Both the position numbers and the translations under genes were made by a program. Positions 1 through 5,563 of a stretch of 6,111 nt of DNA are shown one piece after another. Within the stretch, counting starts at the first letter, position 1. Each line of letters begins with the position of its first letter. The stretch comes from DAOUEG01 sp964595455 (GTDB lineage Bacteria; Chloroflexota; Dehalococcoidia; Dehalococcoidales; RBG-16-60-22), in the NCBI GenBank assembly GCA_964595455.1, contig CAZQQL010000140.1:1-6111 (forward strand), in the 5' to 3' direction. The notes under the pieces were generated by a model, which was not told the DNA's origin, ran no database searches, and saw nothing but the letters and a program-made list of their open reading frames with translations.

Positions 1-5
1 GCTTT

Positions 6-60
6 GTGAGGTTGTCATTGCGGGTCTGCCCGAGGCGCACGAAGCAATCCGTCCTCTCAC
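6..60. repeat. Nested inverted repeat, dispersed-repeat type
   Basis: Three nested complementary arm pairs are visible. The outer pair is GTGAG (6-10) with CTCAC (56-60), the middle pair is ATTGC (17-21) with GCAAT (44-48), and the apical pair is CGGG (21-24) with CCCG (29-32) around a TCTG loop. C21 can belong to only one of the two inner stems. The core, starting GTCATTGC and ending GAAGCAATCC, resembles the short REP-like palindromes scattered in intergenic regions of many bacterial genomes; that likeness is from memory. It lies just upstream of the transporter promoter. It carries no T-run on either strand, so a classical terminator is unlikely. Confidence 0.6.
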
Positions 61-71
61 GGCGGAAATTT

Positions 72-101
72 TTGACACCCGTATCGGTGAAAGCCTAGTA
101 T
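72..101 (+). promoter_or_regulatory. Sigma70-like promoter of the MFS gene
   Basis: A perfect -35 box TTGACA (72-77) is followed after 18 nt by TAGTAT (96-101), which matches the -10 consensus at four of six positions. An overlapping alternative -10, TATAGT (99-104), would need a 21-nt spacer and is less likely. The predicted transcription start near 108 leaves a leader of only about 14 nt before the GTG at 122, so its SD-like AAGGA (107-111) would lie at the very 5' end. With the ATG at 164 the leader would be about 56 nt. The promoter call therefore bears on the choice of start codon. Confidence 0.45.
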
Positions 102-121
102 AGTCCAAGGACGTTACGTGA

Positions 122-1360
122 GTGAAAGCAGTGATGACTACCGGTAAAGGGGTATCAGTTTCGATGAGCGGGCGCCGCTGGGCGGTCTTCATCGCCTGCT
201 TCCTCATCGTTCTCATCGCGTACTGCATCCGCTACGGGTACGGCATACTGCTGCCGGAAATGCTGCCATCTCTGGATATCACCAAGACCGAAGCCGGCGT
301 CATCTACTCCTGCTTCTTCATCGCTTATACCATCTGCTCCCCGCTGCTCGGGCTGATGGCGGACCGTCTCAACGTCCGCCGGGTACTCACCCTGTTCATG
401 CTTATCCTGGGAGCAGGGACGTTCCTCATGGCGTATGCTTCGTCCGTGGTCGTCGCTTCCCTGTACTTCACCATCGTCGGGATCGGTGCGGCGGCAACCT
501 GGGTGCCCGTCATGGCACTGGCTCAGAAATGGTCCACCGACAAGTACCGCGGCACCACGCTGGCCTTGATCGACATCGGCAGCGCTCTCGGCCTTATCCT
601 GGTCAGCACCCTGCTGCCGCAAATCATCGCCGCACAGAGCTGGAACCGGGCCTGGATGGTGATGGGGGGCATGGCCGTGGTCATGGGCATCCTGACCTAT
701 ATCCTGGTCAGAGACCCCCAGCGGCAGATGTCCGGGCGGTCACCGGTGCAAAAACCTCAGACCGGGCCGATCCTCACCGTGTACCGGCGACTCCTCGCCG
801 ACGGCCGGTTCTGGCTCCTCGGACTGGCCTACCTTCTCACCGGGTTCGCCGTCATGGTGCCGCTGACCTTCCTCGTCACCTACGCCAACCAGGACCTCGC
901 CTTTACCTATGAAGCCGCTACAAGGCTGGTCGTCATTACCGGGGCCAGCGCCATAGCGGGAAAAATCGTGCTCGGCTACGTTTCCGATAAAGTCCGCCGC
1001 AAGTACATCCTTGTCCTCTGCGGTCTGCTGATCACGGCCGGATGCGCCGGTACGGCCTGGCTCTCCGGACCGGCCTTTTACCTGTCCGTGGCGCTGTTCG
1101 GCATGGGGTACGGGGCGGTCTGGGCGCTCTACGCGGCTTGCGCGTCGGACTACTTCGACCGGTCTCTGAGCGGCATCATCGTCGGTCTGTGGACGGTGTT
1201 CCTCGGCGTGGGACTAACGCTGTCCCCCATCGTCGCCGGCTGGCTGGCCGATGCCACCGGTTCGCTGACCTGGTCGTTCATCACCGCCGGTATCGGCGGG
1301 CTGGTCTCCGTCCTGTTTTTGGTACCCCTGGGAAAACCGTGCCCCCCTGACACTGGCTGA
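122..1360 (+). CDS. Major facilitator superfamily (MFS) transporter, 12 TM
   Basis: Inner-membrane secondary transporter, 412 aa, a normal MFS length. About twelve hydrophobic segments are visible in two halves: roughly residues 20-42, 57-79, 88-106, 111-134, 145-167, 178-196, then 229-252, 268-288, 295-315, 318-340, 350-374 and 383-402. A hydrophilic central loop runs about 197-227. The loop 2-3 signature (motif A) is present as GLMADRLNVRRV (77-88), with a second-half echo GYVSDKVRRKY (285-295). The early RYGYGILLPEM (37-47) recalls organic-acid and YbfB/CynX-like MFS groups, but I cannot assign a substrate. The start is uncertain: GTG at 122 has AAGGA 10 nt upstream, while ATG at 164 (MSGRRW) has AAAGGGG (146-152) 11 nt upstream and suits the promoter better. 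The first 14 residues add no membrane segment. The gene ends 192 bp before iorA and is probably a separate unit. An exporter or importer of aryl acids for the next operon is only a guess. Confidence 0.9.
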   Translation: MKAVMTTGKGVSVSMSGRRWAVFIACFLIVLIAYCIRYGYGILLPEMLPSLDITKTEAGVIYSCFFIAYTICSPLLGLMADRLNVRRVLTLFMLILGAGTFLMAYASSVVVASLYFTIVGIGAAATWVPVMALAQKWSTDKYRGTTLALIDIGSALGLILVSTLLPQIIAAQSWNRAWMVMGGMAVVMGILTYILVRDPQRQMSGRSPVQKPQTGPILTVYRRLLADGRFWLLGLAYLLTGFAVMVPLTFLVTYANQDLAFTYEAATRLVVITGASAIAGKIVLGYVSDKVRRKYILVLCGLLITAGCAGTAWLSGPAFYLSVALFGMGYGAVWALYAACASDYFDRSLSGIIVGLWTVFLGVGLTLSPIVAGWLADATGSLTWSFITAGIGGLVSVLFLVPLGKPCPPDTG

Positions 1361-1416
1361 CACCCGTATTCACCCCGGACAAATTCGCAAAAAGCCCCAT
1401 GGTTATCCCCCGCTCG

Positions 1417-1446
1417 TTGTCACTCTCCGCACCGGTATGATAAAAT
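1417..1446 (+). promoter_or_regulatory. Candidate ior operon promoter P1 (extended -10)
   Basis: TTGTCA (1417-1422, five of six matches to the -35 consensus) is followed after 18 nt by TAAAAT (1441-1446, five of six to the -10). TG at 1438-1439 is placed one base before the -10 hexamer, which makes it an extended -10. The predicted start near 1453 would give a leader of about 100 nt before iorA. This is the best promoter-like sequence in the gap and it points at the ior operon. I see no obvious transporter terminator in 1361-1416. Confidence 0.5.
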
Positions 1447-1475
1447 GATTGAAGGCCGCCGACATGTACCGAGTA

Positions 1476-1504
1476 TTGCGCAGCTTTTTGTTCTGTGATA
1501 TGCT
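1476..1504 (+). promoter_or_regulatory. Candidate second ior promoter P2
   Basis: TTGCGC (1476-1481) and TATGCT (1499-1504) are separated by 17 nt. Each matches its consensus at four of six positions, and TG at 1496-1497 again makes an extended -10. A start near 1511 would leave a leader of about 42 nt. It is weaker than P1. The two could be tandem promoters, or P2 may be a chance match in this relatively AT-rich stretch. Confidence 0.25.
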
Positions 1505-1552
1505 CATTTCAACACTCTACGGCCAATAAATGTGCAGTTTGCGTGAATCAGG

Positions 1553-3355
1553 ATGAAACAAACACTTCAACTGTTATCCGGTAACGAAGCCATCGCCCTC
1601 GGCGCCTATCACAGCGGCGTCCAGCTTGCCGCCGCCTATCCCGGGACGCCGAGCACGGAAATCCTGGAAAACCTCTCCAAATTCAATGACATCTACGCGG
1701 AGTGGTCGCCGAATGAGAAAGTGGCCGTAGAAGTCGCCATGGGCGCCTGCTACACGGGCATTCGATCCATGGCCTCCATGAAGCACGTCGGTCTGAACGT
1801 CGCCATCGATGCCTTCATGGGCGTTTCCATGACCGGTGTCGTGGGCGGGTTCGTGCTGGTCTGCGCGGACGACCCGCAGATCCACTCCTCTCAGAACGAG
1901 CAGGACAACCGCCACTACGCCCGCCTCGCCAAGGTACCGCTACTGGAACCGGCGGACAGCCAGGAAGCTTACGACCTGATGGGCTGTGCCTTCGATATCA
2001 GCGAGCAGTTCGATACTCCGGTCATCTTCCGCACCACGACGCGCATCTCCCATTCCAAGTCCGCCGTGGACGTCAACCGGACGCGGACCATCAAGAACGC
2101 GGACCCTCGTTTCTACTACAACATGAAGAAGTACGTCATGATGCCGGTCTGGGCGCTGCCGCGTCACCGCCTCAACGAGGAGCGCATGGTGAAGCTGGCG
2201 GCCTATTCCGAGACGTTCCCGTTCAACCGCATCGAGTGGAAGGGCCGGGACATCGGTATCATCTCCGCCGGCATCGCCAGCGTCTACGCCCGTGAAGTGT
2301 TCCCGGAAGCCTCCTTCCTTAAGCTGGGCATGTCCTGGCCGCTCCCCGAGAAGCTCATCCGGAGCTTTGCCGCCGGGGTCAAGAAGCTCGTCGTTATCGA
2401 AGAGCTGGACCCCTTCCTGGAAGAGAACATCAAGGCCATGGGCATCGAGGTTGCCGGCAAGGACATTTTCCCAATCGTCGGCGAACTGAACACCCGGATC
2501 ATCTCTGAGAGCAGCATCAAGGCCGGCTTCCTGCCGGAGATTGAAACGTCCACACTGGAACCCACCGCCGGTCTCCCGAAACGGCCTCCCCTGCTCTGCC
2601 CCGGCTGCCCGCATACCGGCATGTATTACACGCTGAACAACATGGGACAGCGGAACAAGCTCGTCGACCCTGACATCGATGCCGCGCAGGAACCGAAGAT
2701 CGTCGTCACCGGCGATATCGGCTGCTACACGCTCGGCGCCTACCCGCCGCTCAGCGTCCTGGATACCACCACGGATATGGGCGCCGGCATCGGCCAGGCC
2801 ATCGGCATGACCAAGGCCGGACTGCAGAACAAGGTCGTCGCCATTATCGGCGATTCCACCTTCCTCCATTCCGGCATGACCGGCCTGCTGGACGCCGTGT
2901 ACAACGCCGCGCCAATCACCGTCATCATCCTGGACAACCGCACCACGGCCATGACCGGCCACCAGGAGCATCCGGGGACCGGCATCACCGCCCAGGGACA
3001 GGAGACCACCGCCACGGACCTGGAAGTCCTCTGCCGGGGACTCGGGGTGAAGGACGTCAAGACCATCGACGCCTTCGATATCAAGGCCCTGCGCAACGGC
3101 CTGCGCGATTCCCTCAACCGGGACGAAGTGTCCGTGATCATTACCCGCGGCGCCTGCGCCGTGAAGATAAAGACCCGCTCCAACCCGCGCCAGGTAGATA
3201 CCGAGAAATGTGTCGACTGCGGGCTGTGCCTGAGGCTCGGCTGTTCGGCGATACAGCGCCAGAACGGGAAGATATTCATCGAGCCCTCCTTGTGCGCCGG
3301 CGACATCTGCGGCCTCTGCGAGCAGCTTTGCCCGCAGGAAGCAATCTCCGCTTAG
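1553..3355 (+). CDS. iorA: Indolepyruvate:ferredoxin oxidoreductase, alpha subunit
   Basis: Catalytic TPP and iron-sulfur subunit, 600 aa, full family length. IorAB decarboxylates indolepyruvate and other arylpyruvates to aryl-acetyl-CoA and reduces ferredoxin in the cytoplasm. The N-terminal pyruvate-ferredoxin-oxidoreductase-like domain shows GNEAIALG (10-17), AAAYPGTPSTEI (26-37), EWSPNEK (50-56) and MKHVGLNVAIDAFM (76-89). The TPP domain shows CPGCPHTG (349-356), GDIGCYTLG (387-395), GDSTFLHSG (433-441) and ILDNRTTAMTGHQ (459-471), giving the GD..N cofactor signature. The C-terminal ferredoxin-like domain has two four-Cys sets: C553, C556, C559, C564 and C581, C586, C589, C593. ATG 1553 is the only sensible start, because an in-frame TGA lies at 1544-1546 and the N-terminus fits the family. 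No well-spaced purine-rich SD is present; GTGA (1543-1546) is the nearest weak match. The stop is 10 nt before iorB. Confidence 0.97.
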   Translation: MKQTLQLLSGNEAIALGAYHSGVQLAAAYPGTPSTEILENLSKFNDIYAEWSPNEKVAVEVAMGACYTGIRSMASMKHVGLNVAIDAFMGVSMTGVVGGFVLVCADDPQIHSSQNEQDNRHYARLAKVPLLEPADSQEAYDLMGCAFDISEQFDTPVIFRTTTRISHSKSAVDVNRTRTIKNADPRFYYNMKKYVMMPVWALPRHRLNEERMVKLAAYSETFPFNRIEWKGRDIGIISAGIASVYAREVFPEASFLKLGMSWPLPEKLIRSFAAGVKKLVVIEELDPFLEENIKAMGIEVAGKDIFPIVGELNTRIISESSIKAGFLPEIETSTLEPTAGLPKRPPLLCPGCPHTGMYYTLNNMGQRNKLVDPDIDAAQEPKIVVTGDIGCYTLGAYPPLSVLDTTTDMGAGIGQAIGMTKAGLQNKVVAIIGDSTFLHSGMTGLLDAVYNAAPITVIILDNRTTAMTGHQEHPGTGITAQGQETTATDLEVLCRGLGVKDVKTIDAFDIKALRNGLRDSLNRDEVSVIITRGACAVKIKTRSNPRQVDTEKCVDCGLCLRLGCSAIQRQNGKIFIEPSLCAGDICGLCEQLCPQEAISA

Positions 3356-3357
3356 GA
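3354..3357 (+). promoter_or_regulatory. Ribosome binding site of iorB, overlapping the iorA stop
   Basis: AGGA at 3354-3357 overlaps the iorA stop codon TAG (3353-3355) and lies 8 nt before the iorB ATG. A second AGGA (3359-3362) is only 3 nt away and is too close. This supports ATG 3366 over the internal ATG at 3384, and suggests that ribosomes finishing iorA help to start iorB. Confidence 0.6.
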
Positions 3358-3365
3358 CAGGAACA

Positions 3366-3974
3366 ATGCAAGTAACCGAAAAAATGGATATCCTCATCAC
3401 CGGCGTCGGCGGTCAGGGCGTTGTCCTGGCCAGCGACATCATCGGGGAAACGGCGCTGGCAGCCGGTTTCGACGTCAAGAAGACCGATACCCTCGGCATG
3501 GCCCAGCGCGGCGGCAGCGTGGTCAGCCACGTGCGTATCGCCCCAAAGGTCTGGTCGCCAATCATCAGGGACGGCGAAGTCGACCTCATCCTCGCGTTCG
3601 AACTCCTTGAAGGCGCCCGCTGGAGCCACTATCTCCGTCCCGGCGGCGTCGCCATCATTAACGAATATATCCAGCCGCCGCTGTCCTGCAGCCTTGGCAA
3701 GGAGACCTATCCCTCCCATGATGACGTCGATGCTTCCCTGAAACGGGTCACCGAGAACGTTCATTTCATCGACGCCAACGCCAAAGCCCGCGAACTGGGC
3801 AACGAACGGACCCTGAACATCCTCATGCTGGGCTGCTTCTCCGTCTTCGCCCCCATCGCCGCCGATATCTGGCGGGAGAGCATCAGGCAGCGCCTGCCGG
3901 AAAAACTCCAACAGATCAACCTGGCCGCGTTCGACCTGGGCAGAAAGGAAATCGAAGGTGTCCGTATCGGCTAG
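3366..3974 (+). CDS. iorB: Indolepyruvate:ferredoxin oxidoreductase, beta subunit
   Basis: Small partner subunit of IorA, 202 aa, usual family length. It belongs to the pyruvate/ketoisovalerate oxidoreductase gamma-type domain, which completes the 2-oxoacid:ferredoxin oxidoreductase and lacks iron-sulfur cysteines of its own. Family marks are the glycine-rich GVGGQGVVLASDI (13-25), the highly conserved GMAQRGGSVVSHVRI (44-58), the DLILAFELLEGARW block (73-86) and NILMLGCF (151-158). ATG 3366 is well served by AGGA overlapping the iorA stop. An internal ATG (residue 7) would still include the glycine-rich loop but has no good ribosome site. The last 17 nt overlap the start of the aminotransferase gene, and that gene's SD lies inside the iorB 3' coding end. 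The order iorA-iorB with a 10-nt gap is standard for this enzyme. Confidence 0.96.
   Translation: MQVTEKMDILITGVGGQGVVLASDIIGETALAAGFDVKKTDTLGMAQRGGSVVSHVRIAPKVWSPIIRDGEVDLILAFELLEGARWSHYLRPGGVAIINEYIQPPLSCSLGKETYPSHDDVDASLKRVTENVHFIDANAKARELGNERTLNILMLGCFSVFAPIAADIWRESIRQRLPEKLQQINLAAFDLGRKEIEGVRIG
3944..3949 (+). promoter_or_regulatory. Ribosome binding site deciding the GTG start of the aminotransferase
   Basis: AAAGGA inside the 3' end of iorB lies 8 nt before GTG 3958. The competing in-frame ATG at 3988 has only a purine run 1 nt away, which is too close to serve. The SD position therefore favours GTG 3958 and a 17-nt overlap with iorB, an arrangement typical of translational coupling. 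Confidence 0.65.
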
Positions 3975-5148
3975 AGTTCAAAAAGGCATGGAGGTCGGCT
4001 CCTGGATCCGGCGTATGTTCGAAGAGGGCATCGCCATGAAAAAGCAGTACGGAGCGGAAAACGTTTACGACCTCTCCCTGGGCAATCCGGTCATGGAACC
4101 GCCGCCGGAATTCAAACGGGCTATTAAAGACCTGGCCGATCATCCTTTCAAAGGGATGCACGGCTACATGGAGAACGCCGGCTACCCGGAAACACGCGAA
4201 GCCATCGCCGAACAGCTACGTAAAGAGACCGGCGTCAACATCACCGGCAAGAGCGTGATCATGGCCGTGGGAGCAGCCGGGGCCATCAACGTGGCGCTCA
4301 AGACCATCCTGAATCCCGGCGACGAGGTCATCGTGTTCATCCCATGGTTCGTGGATTATTTCAACTACATCGAGAACCATGACGGTGTGGTAAAGCCGCT
4401 GCCGACTGACGAGAACTTTCTGCCCAGACTGGACGTCCTGGAAGCGAACATCGGGCCGAAGACCCGGGCCGTCCTCATCGATTCCCCGAACAACCCGACC
4501 GGCGTTGTCTACAAGGCCGACCTGATGACGAAGATGGCCGATATCCTGCGGAAGAAAGAAGCCGAATACGGCCACGATATCTATATCGTCAGCGACGAAC
4601 CGTACAAGAAACTTATTTACGACGGCCTGACGTACCCTTCTCCGATGAGTTTCCACCGGCACAGTCTTATCTGCGCCTGCCACTCCAAGGACCTGTCGAT
4701 TCCCGGCGAACGAATCGGTTATGTAGCCCTGCACCCGGACGCCAACGACCATAACGACATGATCAAGGGGCTGGTCTTCTGCACCCGCGTGCTCGGGTTC
4801 ATCAACGCGCCGGCGTTCATGCAGAACGTGGTGCGACAATGCCAGGGCGTTACCATCAACATAGGAGAATACCAGCGGCACCGGGACTACGTCTACAACA
4901 ATCTCAAGCGCATGGGCTACACCGTCAACAAGCCGGAGGGGGCATTCTATATCTTCCCGAAAGCGCCCGTCAAGGACGACGTGGCCTTCGTGCATGAACT
5001 GCAGAAAGAGCATCGCGTGCTGACCGTTCCCGGCGTGGCCTTCGGAGCGCCGGGATACTTCCGGCTGGTCTACTGCGTGGACGACGAGTTACTGGAGAAG
5101 TCCATGCCCGGCCTGGAAGCCATAGCGAAGAAATACGGGCTGAGCTAG
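3958..5148 (+). CDS. PLP-dependent class I/II aminotransferase (fold type I)
   Basis: Cytoplasmic transaminase, 396 aa, typical of aspartate/aromatic aminotransferases. Motifs in order: substrate-side DLSLGNP (38-44); the PLP phosphate loop AVGAAGAI (103-110); IPWFVDY (128-134), whose F131 or Y134 should stack on the cofactor; SPNNPTG (176-182) with the conserved N179; SDEPYKKLIYDG (212-223) with D213 and Y216; SKDLSIPGERIGY (243-255) with Schiff-base Lys K244 and phosphate-binding R252; and FRLVY (368-372) with R369, the expected alpha-carboxylate arginine. All core catalytic residues are present. GTG 3958 is chosen from its SD; ATG 3988 would remove ten residues and no motif. Sitting third in the operon and overlapping iorB, it most likely makes or uses the arylpyruvate handled by IorAB. 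Aspartate, alanine or branched-chain specificity cannot be excluded from sequence alone. Confidence 0.95.
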   Translation: MSVSARVQKGMEVGSWIRRMFEEGIAMKKQYGAENVYDLSLGNPVMEPPPEFKRAIKDLADHPFKGMHGYMENAGYPETREAIAEQLRKETGVNITGKSVIMAVGAAGAINVALKTILNPGDEVIVFIPWFVDYFNYIENHDGVVKPLPTDENFLPRLDVLEANIGPKTRAVLIDSPNNPTGVVYKADLMTKMADILRKKEAEYGHDIYIVSDEPYKKLIYDGLTYPSPMSFHRHSLICACHSKDLSIPGERIGYVALHPDANDHNDMIKGLVFCTRVLGFINAPAFMQNVVRQCQGVTINIGEYQRHRDYVYNNLKRMGYTVNKPEGAFYIFPKAPVKDDVAFVHELQKEHRVLTVPGVAFGAPGYFRLVYCVDDELLEKSMPGLEAIAKKYGLS

Positions 5149-5186
5149 GTTCGTCCACCTCCACGTTCACTGCGGATTTAGTCCGA

Positions 5187-5226
5187 CCTCACCCCTCACT
5201 CCCCTCTCCGCATTGCGGCGAGGTGA
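5187..5226. repeat. C-rich hairpin repeat module
   Basis: CTCTCCGC (5204-5211) and GCGGCGAG (5215-5222) form an 8-bp stem with one mismatch around an ATT loop. The left flank is rich in CTCACCCCTC-type sequence and the right flank ends in GAGGTGA. It looks like a shortened copy of the dispersed elements with a CCCCTCTCC...GGAGAGGGG core known from many bacterial genomes (recalled, not searched). No T-run follows, so it is a poor intrinsic terminator. Confidence 0.45.
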
Positions 5227-5235
5227 CGATAGTAC

Positions 5236-5268
5236 TGGCGGGTTACGCTTTGCTTCACCCATCCTACC
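5236..5268. repeat. GGGTTACGC...ACCCATCCTACC dispersed-type repeat
   Basis: GGGT (5240-5243) and ACCC (5257-5260) pair around a TACGCTTTGCTTC interior, followed by ATCCTACC. On the other strand it begins GGTAGGATGGGTGAAGC. It closely resembles a short repeat family with a GTAGGxTGGGT...AACCC pattern that I recall from intergenic regions of varied bacteria. Its function is unknown. Confidence 0.45.
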
Positions 5269-5306
5269 ACACCGTTCGTTTCGCTCAATCAGCCGGTGAG
5301 ATAAGC

Positions 5307-5334
5307 CCTCACGCTCGTGGGACTAATTTCTTTT
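5307..5334 (+). terminator. Weak terminator candidate for the ior-aminotransferase operon
   Basis: CAC (5310-5312) pairs with GTG (5317-5319) around a GCTC loop. It is extended by CC (5307-5308) with GG (5320-5321) if T5309 bulges. A T-rich tract TTTCTTTT (5327-5334) follows after 5 nt. The stem is short and the T-tract is interrupted and displaced. It also lies 160 nt after the aminotransferase stop. It is the best rightward candidate I see, but a weak one. Confidence 0.2.
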
Positions 5335-5351
5335 CAGTTGCACCTCACCTC

Positions 5352-5409
5352 CGGAAAACGGGCTCTATTTTCCGTTGCAGCGCCGTCCTGCCATTGGTTC
5401 ATGACGGCG
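5352..5409. other. Two adjacent perfect 7-bp hairpins
   Basis: The first stem is CGGAAAA (5352-5358) with TTTTCCG (5368-5374) and a 9-nt loop. The second is CGCCGTC (5381-5387) with GACGGCG (5403-5409). It can extend by two more pairs (5389-5390 with 5400-5401) across one C/T mismatch, leaving a 9-nt loop. Only 6 nt separate the two. Neither is followed by a T-run on either strand. They lie about 55 nt downstream of the predicted start of the leftward promoter at 5469-5498, so they could fold in a leftward RNA. They could also stall convergent transcription. Confidence 0.45.
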
Positions 5410-5468
5410 TATTCTCTTTATCTCTCCTTCCCCAACACATTGAATATAGTACATTTGTTCGGTAATTG

Positions 5469-5498
5469 AGTATACGGGATCGAGGGTAAAGATGTCAA
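5469..5498 (-). promoter_or_regulatory. Leftward sigma70-like promoter in the convergent region
   Basis: On the minus strand a perfect TTGACA (5498-5493) is followed after 18 nt by TATACT (5474-5469), five of six matches to the -10 consensus. Predicted transcription starts near 5462 and runs leftward through the hairpins and repeats toward the 3' end of the aminotransferase gene. No recognisable gene lies downstream; a 22-codon ATG frame starting at 5403 has no suitably spaced SD. It could make a small RNA or an antisense to the operon's 3' end, or be a chance match in AT-rich DNA. Confidence 0.4.
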
Positions 5499-5563
5499 TG
5501 ATGTTTTGTCACTTTTTTGAGAGGAGTCTGGATGCGCATTACAACCAGGGTCAGACGTACCGT

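Larger units (their letters stand above)
5176..5328. repeat. Possible MITE-like element with imperfect 12-bp terminal inverted repeats
   Basis: ATTTAGTCCGAC (5176-5187) and the reverse complement of 5317-5328, AATTAGTCCCAC, agree at 10 of 12 positions, with a perfect 7-bp core TTAGTCC / GGACTAA. They bracket 153 bp that contains three smaller palindromes and no gene. This is the form expected of a small non-coding mobile or composite repeat. I see no target-site duplication at the ends, and a 10-of-12 match within a few hundred bases could also be accidental. Confidence 0.3.
5149..5563. other. Gene-free convergent region rich in inverted repeats
   Basis: This 415-bp stretch separates the rightward aminotransferase from the leftward EFR1-like gene, so it is the 3' end of both. 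I find no convincing protein gene. The left part (about 5176-5328) is a mosaic of repeat-like modules, the middle (5352-5409) has two clean hairpins, and the right part (5410-5563) is AT-rich with a leftward promoter-like sequence. An 80-codon GTG reading frame (5223-5465) runs through the repeats, has no ribosome site and looks fortuitous. Neither flanking gene has a strong hairpin-plus-T-run terminator close to its stop. Confidence 0.6.

Noticed and set aside
1940..3400. 486-codon open frame antisense to iorA
   Set aside because: It lies wholly opposite a gene with unmistakable family motifs, its protein shows no recognisable domain, and long antisense frames are common in GC-rich genes with strong third-position bias.
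4216..5013. 265-codon open frame antisense to the aminotransferase
   Set aside because: Shadow of a GC-rich coding frame; it has no domain and the plus strand carries all the PLP motifs.
5149..5330. CRISPR-like array from the clustered palindromes
   Set aside because: The palindromes differ from each other in sequence and spacing; there is no repeated direct unit with regular spacers and no cas gene nearby.
5339..5405. 22-codon leftward ATG frame downstream of the minus-strand promoter
   Set aside because: The only SD-like purine run is about 20 nt from the ATG, too far, and the frame overlaps both hairpins.
5223..5465. 80-codon GTG frame in the convergent gap
   Set aside because: It translates through the inverted-repeat modules and hairpins, lacks a ribosome binding site and has no recognisable domain.
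5502..5563. Terminator of the EFR1-like gene from the T6 run at 5513-5518
   Set aside because: On the gene's own (minus) strand this run is A's, and no GC-rich stem precedes a T-run there.
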